Origin: Shouchella xiaoxiensis
Lineage (GTDB): Bacteria; Bacillota; Bacilli; Bacillales; Bacillaceae_D
Assembly (NCBI RefSeq): GCF_016907895.1
Contig: NZ_JAFBCV010000011.1
Span: 62,001 to 126,000, forward strand
DNA length: 64,000 nucleotides
Reading direction: 5' to 3'
Positions 8,295 to 16,875 of this stretch are shown here, piece by piece. Both the position numbers and the translations under genes were made by a program. The first letter of the stretch is position 1. Each line of letters opens with the position of its first letter. A model generated the notes under the pieces. That model had not been told where the DNA came from, made no database searches, and worked only from the letters and a program-made list of their open reading frames with translations.

Positions 8295-9098
8295 TTATAG
8301 GCTATTCCAAATTCCTTTCGTATAGGCGATCTTCATGCCAGATTTCTCCATATTCGTCTGACTGATAGAGCCAAAGTTTGCTTGTCCCGAAATAATAGCT
8401 GTACCTCTAGCCTCTGCTTCTTTCATTCTTATATTAACCAATTGTTGATGAATGCCTCTCTGCCTGAAATTAGGTAAAGTTGCAGCTGCAGCAAGAACCG
8501 CCATCTTTTCCTCAACAAACAAAGAAGCGACAGCAGCTGGCTGGCCATCCCATTCCGCAATGTAAAAAGACCATCTCGGGTCGTCTAGAAGAACTTGATT
8601 GTGCTGGGCAACTCCTTGTTTCAATTCAATCGGTAGCTTAAAGCTTTTAAGATATATATCAGCATACAAGTCCATTTCTTGGGCTTTTACAGATCGAATG
8701 GTTAGGGCAGGTTCGTTCCGCATGTTCTCACATTGCGTTGTTCCGTACAGCACAGTGTGAAAACGTGTTTGACAATAGTTATTGCACATTAATGCACGGA
8801 ATAAATCTGGCGATGTAAAGGCCGGGTTTAATTCAAACTGAGGTTTGAGCTTACTTATTTGATAAAAATGGATTAGGTCATCTAAGAGTGGGAGGTCTTC
8901 ATGCTTAAATCCTCTTATGGTATTAAAGGCAGGTCCAGGCATTTTTACCGCTTTAAAAGCTGTCGTGGACCCAATCATTTGAATATCGATTTCCATCGGG
9001 TTGTTAGTAATTTCTTGAATTCGTTTCATTTTAGCTTGTAACATGGCTGTTTCTATCTCATCTAAAAGACGCGCTTGCTTAAGTGTGATTGCTTCCAT
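8295..9098 (-). CDS. GNAT family N-acetyltransferase
   Basis: 267 aa. The acetyl-CoA binding motif A is 'LPNFRQRGIHQQLVNIRMKEA' (about residue 210), followed by 'SGQANFGSISQTNMEKSGM', the typical C-terminal lobe of GNATs. The N-terminal ~140 residues are a less conserved first lobe, so this may be a two-lobed GNAT. An AAGGTGGTGATCAG box sets the ATG. The acceptor substrate is unknown. Confidence 0.8.
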   Translation of the reverse strand: MEAITLKQARLLDEIETAMLQAKMKRIQEITNNPMEIDIQMIGSTTAFKAVKMPGPAFNTIRGFKHEDLPLLDDLIHFYQISKLKPQFELNPAFTSPDLFRALMCNNYCQTRFHTVLYGTTQCENMRNEPALTIRSVKAQEMDLYADIYLKSFKLPIELKQGVAQHNQVLLDDPRWSFYIAEWDGQPAAVASLFVEEKMAVLAAAATLPNFRQRGIHQQLVNIRMKEAEARGTAIISGQANFGSISQTNMEKSGMKIAYTKGIWNSL

Positions 9099-9121
9099 CT
9101 GATCACCACCTTCATTTAAAA

Positions 9122-9862
9122 TCAGGAACCTCGTTTACTTCTCCGTTGTTCAAGCACAATATAAACGCCATACATTAACCAAAATAAGCCAAGTGAAACC
9201 AGCTGTAGCACAAAGAGATAATAAGGCCACTCTCCAAACCAATCAAAGGGAGATGGACCTGCCGGCTTCCTCATCAGATACATATAATTTGCATTAGGAA
9301 TTGTAAGGTTCACAACAAATACAAGTCCTGCGTAAATATTTAACCAGATCCAGACGCGCCAAACCGATAAGCGAGTAAGCTTTAGTTGGTGAACGAACAA
9401 CATGTAGACAGCGGCGACAATGACCAAACCATGTGTAAGAAAGAAATGGAAATACCGAAAATGAGGATAGCCAAAACCACCAATATCAGGTGTGATGATG
9501 GTTAAAGCCGCACTCGCTATCCCTACAAAAAAGGTCAGCTCAAACCATATTTTTCTTTTCGTAAGAAGCATTAGCACGGCCGTTATCCAAACAATACTGC
9601 TTAAATGAAGAGGAAGTGCAAAATGAATTGCCCAAACACCATTGCTGATATACCATAGTTGATAGGCGACTTCAAATAAAAGCAGCATAGTAACAATAGA
9701 TCGACGCACAACTAAATCCTGCTTCTCGTTCTGTCGAAAACGTTTCCTCGTTAAAAAGAAAATAACACAAAGGAGACATAGAAAAAGAATCATAAAGAGA
9801 TGGGCCGTGCCAAACAGCACAAATGCCTTTCCTTCATAAGAAAAAGAAAACCACCAAGGCAT
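9122..9862 (-). CDS. ywaF: TIGR02206/YwaF-family integral membrane protein
   Basis: 246 aa with about seven membrane helices. The stretch 'LPLHLSSIVWITAVLMLL' and 'PHFRYFHFFLTHGLVI', with paired His in membrane positions, is the family signature. I placed the start at the ATG 9860-9862 because AGGGGG lies six bases upstream; nine extra codons to 9889 are open but unsupported. Function is unknown. It lies just downstream of hit and a methyltransferase fragment on the same strand. Confidence 0.78.
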   Translation of the reverse strand: MPWWFSFSYEGKAFVLFGTAHLFMILFLCLLCVIFFLTRKRFRQNEKQDLVVRRSIVTMLLLFEVAYQLWYISNGVWAIHFALPLHLSSIVWITAVLMLLTKRKIWFELTFFVGIASAALTIITPDIGGFGYPHFRYFHFFLTHGLVIVAAVYMLFVHQLKLTRLSVWRVWIWLNIYAGLVFVVNLTIPNANYMYLMRKPAGPSPFDWFGEWPYYLFVLQLVSLGLFWLMYGVYIVLEQRRSKRGS

Positions 9863-9882
9863 ATTGATCCCCCTATAGTCAA

Positions 9883-10014
9883 CTAACAATCCCTGTTGTT
9901 ATTTTCATATTCGGTGCAAACATTTTTAACCAAAAATGCTAAGTAATCATCATTATAATAAAGGTCTCGTGTTGCCTTTAGATAATTAATTTGACTGCCC
10001 CAATCTACCGTCAT
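9883..10014 (-). pseudogene. N-terminal remnant of a SAM methyltransferase, 43 codons
   Basis: A short frame starts with an excellent AAAGGAGG box and overlaps the hit stop codon (ATGA). Its product, 'MTVDWGSQINYLKATRDLYY' then 'NDDYLAFLVKNVC', resembles the first ~33 residues of a class I methyltransferase family in which this helical lid precedes the glycine-rich SAM motif. The frame ends 10 codons later, before any SAM motif, and runs into the ywaF leader. I infer a 3'-truncated gene whose translation signals are still intact. It could instead be a small protein in its own right. Confidence 0.5.
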
Positions 10015-10355
10015 TTGTTTCCTCCTTTTGTAAGCGGGTCCCCATATGCGATATGCCAGTGCAAGTGTTTTGAATCTTGATAGTTACCGAGATTTGTTAA
10101 GACTCGGCACGCTCCATACTCATCTGTTATTTGCTGTGCAACGGTCTGTATAACCGATAATAATTCAAATAATATTGGCTGCTCCTCTTCCGTCACCGTT
10201 AGTAACGACAGGATATGTTTTTTCGGGACAGCTACAATATGAACAGGATAAAATGGTTTCGTATGGTGATATGCAAGAACATGTTCTGTTTCCAATACCT
10301 TTTTCACAGACGTTTTTCCACTCAACACTTCATCACAGTAAAAATCTTCAGTCAT
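10011..10355 (-). CDS. HIT family hydrolase/AMP-lyase
   Basis: 114 aa. The histidine triad is 'HLHWHIAYG' near the C-terminus, and 'PVHIVAVPKKHI' is the usual upstream strand. HIT proteins hydrolyse nucleoside phosphoramidates or dinucleotide polyphosphates. Two ATGs are possible; 10355 is nine bases from AAGGAG, and 10361 only three, so I prefer the shorter form. The stop overlaps the start of the methyltransferase remnant. Confidence 0.85.
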   Translation of the reverse strand: MTEDFYCDEVLSGKTSVKKVLETEHVLAYHHTKPFYPVHIVAVPKKHILSLLTVTEEEQPILFELLSVIQTVAQQITDEYGACRVLTNLGNYQDSKHLHWHIAYGDPLTKGGNK

Positions 10356-10373
10356 TTCCATCAGCTCCTTAAT

Positions 10374-10943
10374 TTACGTTCTATCACTTTTTCCATCAAC
10401 ATTTATATCAAATTGATAATACACAAAATGCTGTATCTGACCTTTCCATTCAAATAATTCTTTGTCATTCCCCAGAAATGTAAAGCCATTTCGTTCTAGA
10501 ACACGTTGAGAACCAATATTGGCTGAAGTTGTCTTTGCAATAAGGATTTGCTCCCATTTATTTGTTTTTACTAGCTTTATTGCTTGAGAGAGTGCTTCTT
10601 TCGCAAAGCCTTTCCCTATGTAATTCTCCCCAATGCGATAGCCTACTTCCAATCGCTGATCCTCAAGTTTAACTAGATTTAACCGGCCAATAATTTTATC
10701 GCTTTTGTTCACAAGTACAAAGTAATATCCCTGCTTGTTCATTTGCTCCGCTAACAATCCGTCTAGTGAATCTTTGAAGTGGCTCGTTAAATAGTAGCTA
10801 TCCCCTCGACTTGGTACCATTGTTTCAAAATATGATCTATTTTCTAATTCAAATTGAAATAAATCTTTTTCATGTTTTTTATTAAGTGGAATAAGCCGAA
10901 TTCGATTATTTATTTCTCTTATCTCAGTCAACATTTTCCCCAT
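10374..10943 (-). CDS. GNAT N-acetyltransferase of the RimJ/RimL type
   Basis: 189 aa. 'RLIPLNKKHEKDLFQFELENRSYF' opens the RimJ/RimL-like fold, 'LEVGYRIGENYIGKGFAKEAL' is the acetyl-CoA motif, and 'NIGSQRVLERNGF' is the conserved distal motif. It belongs to the YdaF/RimL group that acetylates small molecules or ribosomal protein N-termini; the substrate is not predictable. The start is uncertain (ATG at 10943 or two to three codons in) because the upstream boxes are weak. Confidence 0.82.
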   Translation of the reverse strand: MGKMLTEIREINNRIRLIPLNKKHEKDLFQFELENRSYFETMVPSRGDSYYLTSHFKDSLDGLLAEQMNKQGYYFVLVNKSDKIIGRLNLVKLEDQRLEVGYRIGENYIGKGFAKEALSQAIKLVKTNKWEQILIAKTTSANIGSQRVLERNGFTFLGNDKELFEWKGQIQHFVYYQFDINVDGKSDRT

Positions 10944-11074
10944 TTCTTCGCTTAATTCAGGAGGTTTTCATTACCTTTTAACTGGGTATAACAAGTACTT
11001 AAGCGCTTATTCATTTCTACGTAATCTATCTTATTGTACCATAATCTAACAAATCAGACTCTAATAGAAACGGC

Positions 11075-11103
11075 TTGTATTCTAAAAAGTTAGAACGTAT
11101 AAT
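11075..11103 (+). promoter_or_regulatory. Promoter with palindromic operator for the ArsR-like regulator
   Basis: TATAAT at 11098-11103 is 17 bases from TTGTAT at 11075-11080. The spacer is filled by the perfect dyad TTCTAA-AAAG-TTAGAA (11080-11095), and another TTAGAA half-site lies at 11108-11113. The position predicts steric autorepression by the downstream winged-helix protein. Confidence 0.55.
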
Positions 11104-11147
11104 TTTATTAGAATAACTCATTTCATTTCTATGAGAGGTGACACTTT

Positions 11148-11612
11148 ATGTTTGATATAATGGCTGTTACGCTCGAACAACAGAAAGTCGTTTCCCATCC
11201 ATTACGCAGTGAGATTATTGGGTTACTAGCGAACCAAGCAATGACTGCGAAACAGGTAGCTCGACGACTAGAAAAAACGACTGGAAGTATTCATTATCAT
11301 ATAAAATTACTTTTTACACATGGTATTCTTGACATTCACCACACAAATTCGATAAATGGGATTGTCGAAAAATATTATTATGCAAAAGCAGCACAGTTTT
11401 ACTTGAACACAACAAGATCTAGCTTTCACCCAATACAAACTGTTCATTCCGTTGCATTGACAGCTAAAGAACTTGAAACATTGAATCAAGAAATTGGCGA
11501 TCTCCTTGCTAAATACGGCTCAAACGTAAAAAGCACAAATCCTGCCAGACGGAACGAGCATGAAATCAGAATTTCCATTGAGCAAAGACCCATAAGGAAC
11601 ATGCCATCTTAA
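11148..11612 (+). CDS. ArsR-like winged-helix transcriptional regulator (HTH_20)
   Basis: 154 aa. The N-terminal 85 residues form a winged helix: 'VVSHPLRSEIIGLLANQAMTAKQVARRLEKTTGSIHYHIKLLFTHGIL' has the helix-turn-helix 'TAKQVARRLEKTTGSIHYHI'. No metal-binding Cys is visible, so sensing is probably by another ligand or by the C-terminal half. GAGAGGTGACACTTT precedes the ATG. The dyad in its promoter suggests autoregulation. The alpha/beta hydrolase 96 bases downstream is the likely co-regulated gene. Confidence 0.78.
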   Translation: MFDIMAVTLEQQKVVSHPLRSEIIGLLANQAMTAKQVARRLEKTTGSIHYHIKLLFTHGILDIHHTNSINGIVEKYYYAKAAQFYLNTTRSSFHPIQTVHSVALTAKELETLNQEIGDLLAKYGSNVKSTNPARRNEHEIRISIEQRPIRNMPS

Positions 11613-11708
11613 TGCAAAATGGTCTGTTTCATCATATAGTATTGTATTAATCCTCGTTTCACTTTTGGTCAGCAAGTTCTTATTTGCCTAAATAAAGGAG
11701 TTGAAGTG

Positions 11709-12674
11709 ATGAAGAAGAACTTCAGCCTTAAAAGCTGGCTCATGAACGCAGTAACTGTTTTTGCAACCATCATCATCATCTTAACTGCATTATTGATGTT
11801 TGTTGGTTACAAAGTAACAAATCCAGCTATTCGACTCCTTGAAAGCAACCCCACTAATTATGGTCTAGAGTACGAAGAGGTTCGATTTGAAAACCGCGTT
11901 GATCAGCTATCTTTAAGCGGTTGGTGGATACCTTCAGATAAACAAACGTTATTTAAAAATGATAAAGCTGTGATTTTTGCGCACGGGTATGGTTACAACC
12001 GAACCGAAATGCCATTTAGTAGCTTACAGCTTGCGAGTCGTATGAATGAAGAAGGCTACGATGTTTTTATGTTTGATTTTCGCAACTCTGGCTTATCCGA
12101 TAAGGCTCCTACTACGTTTGGCGGAAATGAAAAATCGGATTTATTAAGTGCAATTGATTATGTCAGTCAGGAAAAAGGGGTAAAGGATATAGCCTTGATG
12201 GGCTGGTCAATGGGGGCTGTAACGTCGATTTTAGCTGGAGCAGAAGCTGACGAAGTAAAAGCCGTTATTGCAGATAGCCCTTTTGCTAATTTAAATGAAT
12301 ACGCGCAAGATAGTTTTCAATATTGGACTGGATTGCCTAAGTCATTTGCAGCAGGCACAACGAGGGCAATCGGTGTAATTGTTCCGGGATTTAACCCTGG
12401 TGAAGTAATGCCTCTTAATGCTGCACAAGCTTACCCAAGTGACAAAGGCCTATTTTTAATTCATTCAATAAAAGATGGCGCAATCCCCTATTCTGAATCT
12501 GAAGCCATCCATCGTCAAGCTGTTGGAAGCGAGATTTGGTTACCGGAAAAGGGCGGTCACATTCGCAGCTACTTTCACTTTCAAGATGAGTATGAAGACC
12601 GTGTCCTTGATTTTCTGCAAAGACAGTTCAGAAAACACGATCCATTTCTGTCAGACCCGATCTATTATTCATAA
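11709..12674 (+). CDS. Membrane-anchored alpha/beta hydrolase, YqkD-like
   Basis: 321 aa. An N-terminal signal anchor (about residues 12-35) is followed by an alpha/beta hydrolase domain. 'VIFAHGYGYNRTEM' gives the oxyanion-hole region, 'GWSMGA' the nucleophile elbow (Ser), 'HSIKDGAIPYSES' the acid region, and 'EKGGHIRSY' the catalytic His. B. subtilis YqkD has the same architecture. The active site would face outside. AAAGGAG is eight bases from the ATG at 11709; the preceding GTG is too close. A terminator follows directly. Confidence 0.82.
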   Translation: MKKNFSLKSWLMNAVTVFATIIIILTALLMFVGYKVTNPAIRLLESNPTNYGLEYEEVRFENRVDQLSLSGWWIPSDKQTLFKNDKAVIFAHGYGYNRTEMPFSSLQLASRMNEEGYDVFMFDFRNSGLSDKAPTTFGGNEKSDLLSAIDYVSQEKGVKDIALMGWSMGAVTSILAGAEADEVKAVIADSPFANLNEYAQDSFQYWTGLPKSFAAGTTRAIGVIVPGFNPGEVMPLNAAQAYPSDKGLFLIHSIKDGAIPYSESEAIHRQAVGSEIWLPEKGGHIRSYFHFQDEYEDRVLDFLQRQFRKHDPFLSDPIYYS

Positions 12675-12702
12675 AACCGTCTAAATGAAATTAGACGGTT
12701 TT
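12673..12702 (+). terminator. Terminator of the hydrolase gene
   Basis: AAAACCGTCTAA pairs with TTAGACGGTTTT around a six-base loop, followed by ATTT, just past the stop codon at 12674. Confidence 0.8.
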
Positions 12703-12751
12703 ATTTAATAGGCCTAATGCTTTGTTCCTGATTTTCCATGTTTCTCACCAC

Positions 12752-13141
12752 TTACTCACCTACTATTGTGTTCATGCGCTTTCGTTGTTCTTCTTTGTCG
12801 TGGTATTCAAATAACCCAAGTATATTCCCCCATGGATCAGAAAATGTTCCCCACTTAACGGGAACTTCTTCTCTTGAATGAACTTCAAAATTCTCAATTT
12901 CTAAATCCATCATTAATTGCGCTTTTGTTTCTGTTAAATCCATCACACCTAAACGTAAAGGACCATTACGAATTCCAGGTTCTCCTTCCGCTAGCTGTAA
13001 CCAACAACCAGGTACTAATTCCCATTCAGCAAACCCTTGATGCGGAATAAAATCAGGCTGCCTCCCAATTAATGTCGTGTACCAAGCTTGTCCTCTTCCT
13101 ATGTCAGAGACACGGTATTGAATTGTCATTTCAAAGATCAT
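12752..13141 (-). CDS. VOC family protein (glyoxalase/dioxygenase fold)
   Basis: 129 aa. 'MTIQYRVSDIGRGQAWYTTLIGRQPDF' is the first betaalphabetabetabeta unit, and 'WGTFSDPWGNILGLFEYHD' is the typical second-unit metal-side motif (usual Glu replaced in part). A single VOC unit of this length would act as a dimer. AAAGGAGAAAATCA sets the start. Substrate is unknown. Confidence 0.8.
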   Translation of the reverse strand: MIFEMTIQYRVSDIGRGQAWYTTLIGRQPDFIPHQGFAEWELVPGCWLQLAEGEPGIRNGPLRLGVMDLTETKAQLMMDLEIENFEVHSREEVPVKWGTFSDPWGNILGLFEYHDKEEQRKRMNTIVGE

Positions 13142-13314
13142 TGATTTTCTCCTTTCTCTACTTACTCCTTTTATATTATCATATTTTTCTGTTATTTATG
13201 TTTCATACAACTGGTAACACTTTTAAGTTAGACAATTCCTTTCCACGCGTTCTAAAAATACTTTAGGTTCATATATTCACTTTTAATTAACCTTACGCAA
13301 AAAGGAGGGCCTTT

Positions 13315-14235
13315 ATGGCGATTAAGCCCCCAAAATTACAGTACGGCGATACAGTCGGAATTGTTTCATTAGGTAGCCCGATGTCTGAGACAACGATTCA
13401 AGCTCGTATTCAAGTAGTTGAACAGATGGGTTTTCGCACGCTTATAGGTGAAAGCGTTTATGTACGAACCGGTTTCTTATCAGGCTCCCCACAGTTACGC
13501 GCACAAGATTTTATGAACATGATTAACAATGATGAAGTAAAATGGATATTGCCTGTAAGAGGCGGTGTCGGCGTTGCAGGTATTTTACCTTACCTAGATT
13601 ATGGAAATATCCGTACCAAGCCAAAAATTGTGTCAGGCTACAGTGACATAACGATTCTTCTTAACACTCTCTATCAATTCTCTGACTTGATCACGTATCA
13701 AAGCATCATGTTAACGGACTTTCAAGCATCCACCCCTGAATACAACTTTACACAGTTTTTTTCAAGTGTCATGGAACCTACCGCTCCCCGTTTGGTTGAG
13801 AATCCGCCTAATTTCCCCTTGTTTGGCCCAGTTCCTGGTACTGCGACAGGTGAGATTGTGGGTGGGAACCTTACCTCTTTTGTTGATTCTTTAGGCACAC
13901 CGTATGAAACCGATACGCGTGGAAAAATTCTTTTTCTAGAAGATACAAATGAATCAGTAAACACCATTTATCGGTACTTAGCACATTTAGAAGCAGCTGG
14001 GAAGTTTAGAGATTGTCTTGGCATTGTCATGGGTACTTGTACAAATTGTTCGATCGCCTATGACACAACGTATAATGATTTAATTAATGGTTTTCTTGTT
14101 CCCCTTGGGAAGCCACTACTGACAAATCTGCAATCTGCCCATGATTTTTATAAGGCCTGTGTGCCAATTGGTGCCTTAGCTACTTTAGATGCCACAAACC
14201 GCACATTAACTATCATAGAAGATACTGTAAGCTGA
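13315..14235 (+). CDS. Peptidase S66 family LD-carboxypeptidase/MccF-like
   Basis: 306 aa. The nucleophile elbow is 'VSGYSDITILL' (Ser about residue 106). The catalytic Glu lies in 'LFLEDTNES' and the His in 'SAHDFYKACVPIG'; 'VRGGVGVAGILPYLDY' is the conserved strand before it. Family members cleave the L,D bond of murein tetrapeptides during recycling (LdcA) or inactivate microcin C-like peptide-nucleotides (MccF). No signal peptide, so cytoplasmic. AAGGAGGGCC precedes the ATG. I cannot separate the two roles. Confidence 0.88.
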   Translation: MAIKPPKLQYGDTVGIVSLGSPMSETTIQARIQVVEQMGFRTLIGESVYVRTGFLSGSPQLRAQDFMNMINNDEVKWILPVRGGVGVAGILPYLDYGNIRTKPKIVSGYSDITILLNTLYQFSDLITYQSIMLTDFQASTPEYNFTQFFSSVMEPTAPRLVENPPNFPLFGPVPGTATGEIVGGNLTSFVDSLGTPYETDTRGKILFLEDTNESVNTIYRYLAHLEAAGKFRDCLGIVMGTCTNCSIAYDTTYNDLINGFLVPLGKPLLTNLQSAHDFYKACVPIGALATLDATNRTLTIIEDTVS

Positions 14236-14256
14236 CAATTTACCTTGTCGGCTTTT
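14229..14256 (+). terminator. Terminator overlapping the S66 peptidase stop codon
   Basis: AAGCTGACAA pairs with TTGTCGGCTT (one G.T), followed by TTCT. Confidence 0.65.
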
Positions 14257-14275
14257 CTCTTTGGTGTTCATACGC

Positions 14276-14298
14276 TATAATTTATGTAAACGCTTTAT
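14276..14298 (+). promoter_or_regulatory. -10 box with a near-consensus cre directly downstream
   Basis: TATAAT at 14276-14281 is followed by ATGTAAACGCTTTAT (14284-14298), which departs from the B. subtilis cre consensus WTGNAANCGNWNNCW at one position. A roadblock-type CcpA control of the thioesterase gene is possible. The -35 region is weak. Confidence 0.4.
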
Positions 14299-14323
14299 TT
14301 ATCATTTTTTAGGAGGTTACTTC

Positions 14324-14752
14324 ATGTCTGAACGATTTACCGAGCAGCAAGTAGAAGAATTAAAGCGGCATACGAAAGATACGTTAATTGAACATTTGGG
14401 AATTACATATGAGGAACTATCGTTGGATAAAGTCGTTATGTCAATGCCTGTTGGTCCAAAAACGCATCAACCATACGGTGTTTTACATGGCGGGGCATCG
14501 GTAGTTCTTGCTGAAACAGCTGCATCAATTGCGACCGCGATTAACATCAATCCAGAAACCCATGTATGTTTTGGCATGGAGATTAACGCTAACCATATTC
14601 GCTCAAAAAAGGATGGCATTGTTACCGCAACTGCAACTCCGTTCCACAAAGGTCGTACAACCATGGTTTGGCATATTGAGTTAACCGACGAACAAAACAA
14701 GACCATTTGTATCTCACGCTGCACGGTTGCGGTTATGGAAAAGAAAGGATAA
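14324..14752 (+). CDS. Hotdog-fold acyl-CoA thioesterase (PaaI/YuxO-like)
   Basis: 142 aa. 'QPYGVLHGGASVVLAETAAS' contains the HGG signature and the catalytic Glu of the 4HBT/PaaI superfamily. B. subtilis YuxO has the same layout and is linked to 1,4-dihydroxy-2-naphthoyl-CoA hydrolysis in menaquinone synthesis. AGGAGG is eight bases from the ATG at 14324, which excludes the 21 upstream codons that are also open. A strong terminator follows. Confidence 0.85.
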   Translation: MSERFTEQQVEELKRHTKDTLIEHLGITYEELSLDKVVMSMPVGPKTHQPYGVLHGGASVVLAETAASIATAININPETHVCFGMEINANHIRSKKDGIVTATATPFHKGRTTMVWHIELTDEQNKTICISRCTVAVMEKKG

Positions 14753-14783
14753 AAAGAACAGCAGAATCCTCTGCTGTTCTTTT
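14752..14783. terminator. Bidirectional terminator between thioesterase and opuAA
   Basis: AGAACAGCAGA pairs perfectly with TCTGCTGTTCT around the loop ATCC, with A-rich and T-rich flanks. Confidence 0.9.
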
Positions 14784-14788
14784 CTTCA

Positions 14789-16018
14789 TTAGACTTGATA
14801 CGTTTCTTCTTTTGGATGATATTCTTCCGTTTGATCAACTTCCTCTGAAATTAATCCGGACAACACATGGACTCTCAAGATAATGCCTTCTAGACGACCT
14901 TCACCACTTACTACAGCGATTGGATAAGCAGACTCAAGTGCTTTCGGTATTAAATCCGTTACATAGCAATCGCCTTCAACGCGTTGAATGTCTTCACAAA
15001 CAACGTCCGCTAATTTCTTTTTCTCTTGAATTCCCTTAATCGCGTCATCAATCGTTAAAATTCCTTTTAAAATACGTCCACGATCAACAACAAAAACACT
15101 CGATAAACCGTTTTGTTGCATTTCCTTTATCGCCACGTTTAACCCGTCTTTTAACGAAACTATAGCGTTTGGCTTCATCATAATATGAGATGCTTGAAAG
15201 ACCTTTGAGCGATCGATGTCTTTAATAAACTCAGATATATAATCAGTCGCCGGTTTTTCCATTATTTCTTCAGATGTGCCAATCTGGACGACTTTCCCGT
15301 CTTTCATAACGGCTACCCGATCGCCAATCTTAAAAGCTTCGTTTACATCGTGAGTAATGAAGATAATCGTTTTTTGTAGTCGCTCTTGAATATCGAGCAG
15401 TTCCAACTGCATTTCTCTTCTAATAAGCGGGTCGAGGGCACTGAATGGTTCGTCCATTAAAAGAATATCTGGATCATTCGTTAGCGCTCGCGCCAGACCA
15501 ACACGTTGCTGCATTCCGCCAGAAAGCTCATCAGGGTATTTATCCTCGTACCCTTTCAAACCAACAATTTCAATATTCTTCATCGCAATTTCACGACGTT
15601 CTTGTTTAGAAATTTTTTTAATTTCTAAGCCGTATTCGACATTGGATAGAATCGTTCTATGTGTGAACAAACCGAAATGTTGAAAGACCATCGCAATTTT
15701 ATTTTGACGAACTTTCTTCAGCTGTTGCCCAGAATATTTAACAATGTCTTCTCCATCGAGCAGAATTTGTCCGTCCGTTGGTTTGTTCAATAAATTAAAG
15801 CAGCGAATTAACGTTGATTTCCCACTACCTGATAAACCCATAATGACAAAAATTTCACCTTTTTTGATGTCCATCGTTGCATCATAGACACCAACCGTAT
15901 GCTTTGTTTTTGCTAATATCTCTTCTTTCGACATTCCCTTTTTAATCATTGGAATGACAGACTTTGGTTTTGAACCAAATATCTTCGAAACATTTTTAAG
16001 TGAAATTTGTGTCGTCAC
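14789..16018 (-). CDS. opuAA: Glycine betaine/proline ABC transporter ATPase OpuAA
   Basis: 409 aa. Walker A 'GLSGSGKST' (61-69), Q-loop 'VFQHFGLF', signature 'LSGGMQQR' (about 165-172), Walker B 'ILLMDEPFSALD', H-loop 'FITHDVNEA'. The C-terminal ~125 residues form tandem CBS domains ('MMKPNAIVSLKDGLNVAIKEM'), which in OpuA-type importers sense ionic strength and gate transport. GTG start in a GTGA overlap with the opuAB stop. It powers compatible-solute uptake under osmotic stress. Confidence 0.95.
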   Translation of the reverse strand: MTTQISLKNVSKIFGSKPKSVIPMIKKGMSKEEILAKTKHTVGVYDATMDIKKGEIFVIMGLSGSGKSTLIRCFNLLNKPTDGQILLDGEDIVKYSGQQLKKVRQNKIAMVFQHFGLFTHRTILSNVEYGLEIKKISKQERREIAMKNIEIVGLKGYEDKYPDELSGGMQQRVGLARALTNDPDILLMDEPFSALDPLIRREMQLELLDIQERLQKTIIFITHDVNEAFKIGDRVAVMKDGKVVQIGTSEEIMEKPATDYISEFIKDIDRSKVFQASHIMMKPNAIVSLKDGLNVAIKEMQQNGLSSVFVVDRGRILKGILTIDDAIKGIQEKKKLADVVCEDIQRVEGDCYVTDLIPKALESAYPIAVVSGEGRLEGIILRVHVLSGLISEEVDQTEEYHPKEETYQV

Positions 16019-16875
16019 GCCGCCACTCTCCTATGTTTTTGGATTTTGTCTGCTACGCCACTTGTTAAACGGTCAATAATAATTGCAATAAACACTATGC
16101 TTAAACCCGCTTCAAACCCAAGCGAGAAGTTTACTGTATTGATTGCAATAAGTACATCTTCACCTAAGCCTCTTGCACCAACCATTGATGCAATTACAAC
16201 CATTGCTAAAGCCATCATTGTTGTTTGATTGACCCCTGCCATAATCGTTGGGACAGCTTGTGGCAATTGGACTTTCCATAGCGTTTGCCCTTTAGAAGAA
16301 CCAAACGATTGTGCCGATTCAACCATTGATGGACTAACCCCACGAATTGCTAGTTCAGTTAACCGGATGACCGGAGGAACCGCATAAATAATCGTGGCAA
16401 AGATTGCTGATACATTCCCTAAGCCGAAGAAGAAAATGGCTGGAATGAGGTAAATAAAGCTGGGCATCGTCTGCATCGCGTCAAGAATAGGACGCATAAT
16501 GATTGAAAACCATTTACTAAACGCCATTAAAATCCCTAATGGTACGCCAATAATTAAACAAACCAATACAGCACTCATAACAATAGACAATGTTGTTAAC
16601 ATCTCAGACCAGTAGTCAAATGTACCGATAATAAAGAGAAAAAGTCCATAAAGTAACCCTGAAATCCACCTTTGTAAATACCAACCTAGTGCAATGACAA
16701 TTAGAATAAATAACCACCATGGAATCAATTCCAATCCGTCATTAATTCCATTGATTGTCGAAACACCAACTTGAAAAATCCAATCAAATAATAGAGAGAA
16801 GGTTTCTCTAAGCCACTGAACAACCGCTTCTGCATAGTCACCTAAATTAAATCGAACATCCGGAAATTCAAACAT
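16015..16875 (-). CDS. opuAB: Glycine betaine/proline ABC transporter permease OpuAB
   Basis: 286 aa with about seven membrane helices. The EAA coupling loop is 'ESAQSFGSSKGQTLWKVQLPQAVPTIMAGVNQTTMMALAMVV', split here only for position (about residues 190-230). The acidic N-terminus before the first helix matches OpuAB/ProW. An in-frame TAA two codons upstream forces the ATG at 16875. That ATG has no ribosome binding site of its own; an eight-codon leader frame with a good one overlaps it (see 16868-16894). Works with OpuAC and OpuAA. Confidence 0.93.
   Translation of the reverse strand: MFEFPDVRFNLGDYAEAVVQWLRETFSLLFDWIFQVGVSTINGINDGLELIPWWLFILIVIALGWYLQRWISGLLYGLFLFIIGTFDYWSEMLTTLSIVMSAVLVCLIIGVPLGILMAFSKWFSIIMRPILDAMQTMPSFIYLIPAIFFFGLGNVSAIFATIIYAVPPVIRLTELAIRGVSPSMVESAQSFGSSKGQTLWKVQLPQAVPTIMAGVNQTTMMALAMVVIASMVGARGLGEDVLIAINTVNFSLGFEAGLSIVFIAIIIDRLTSGVADKIQKHRRVAA

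Noticed and set aside
14467-14838. Minus-strand frame across the thioesterase gene and the terminator
   Set aside because: It covers a strong bidirectional terminator and the HGG-encoding strand of a real gene; no start signal.
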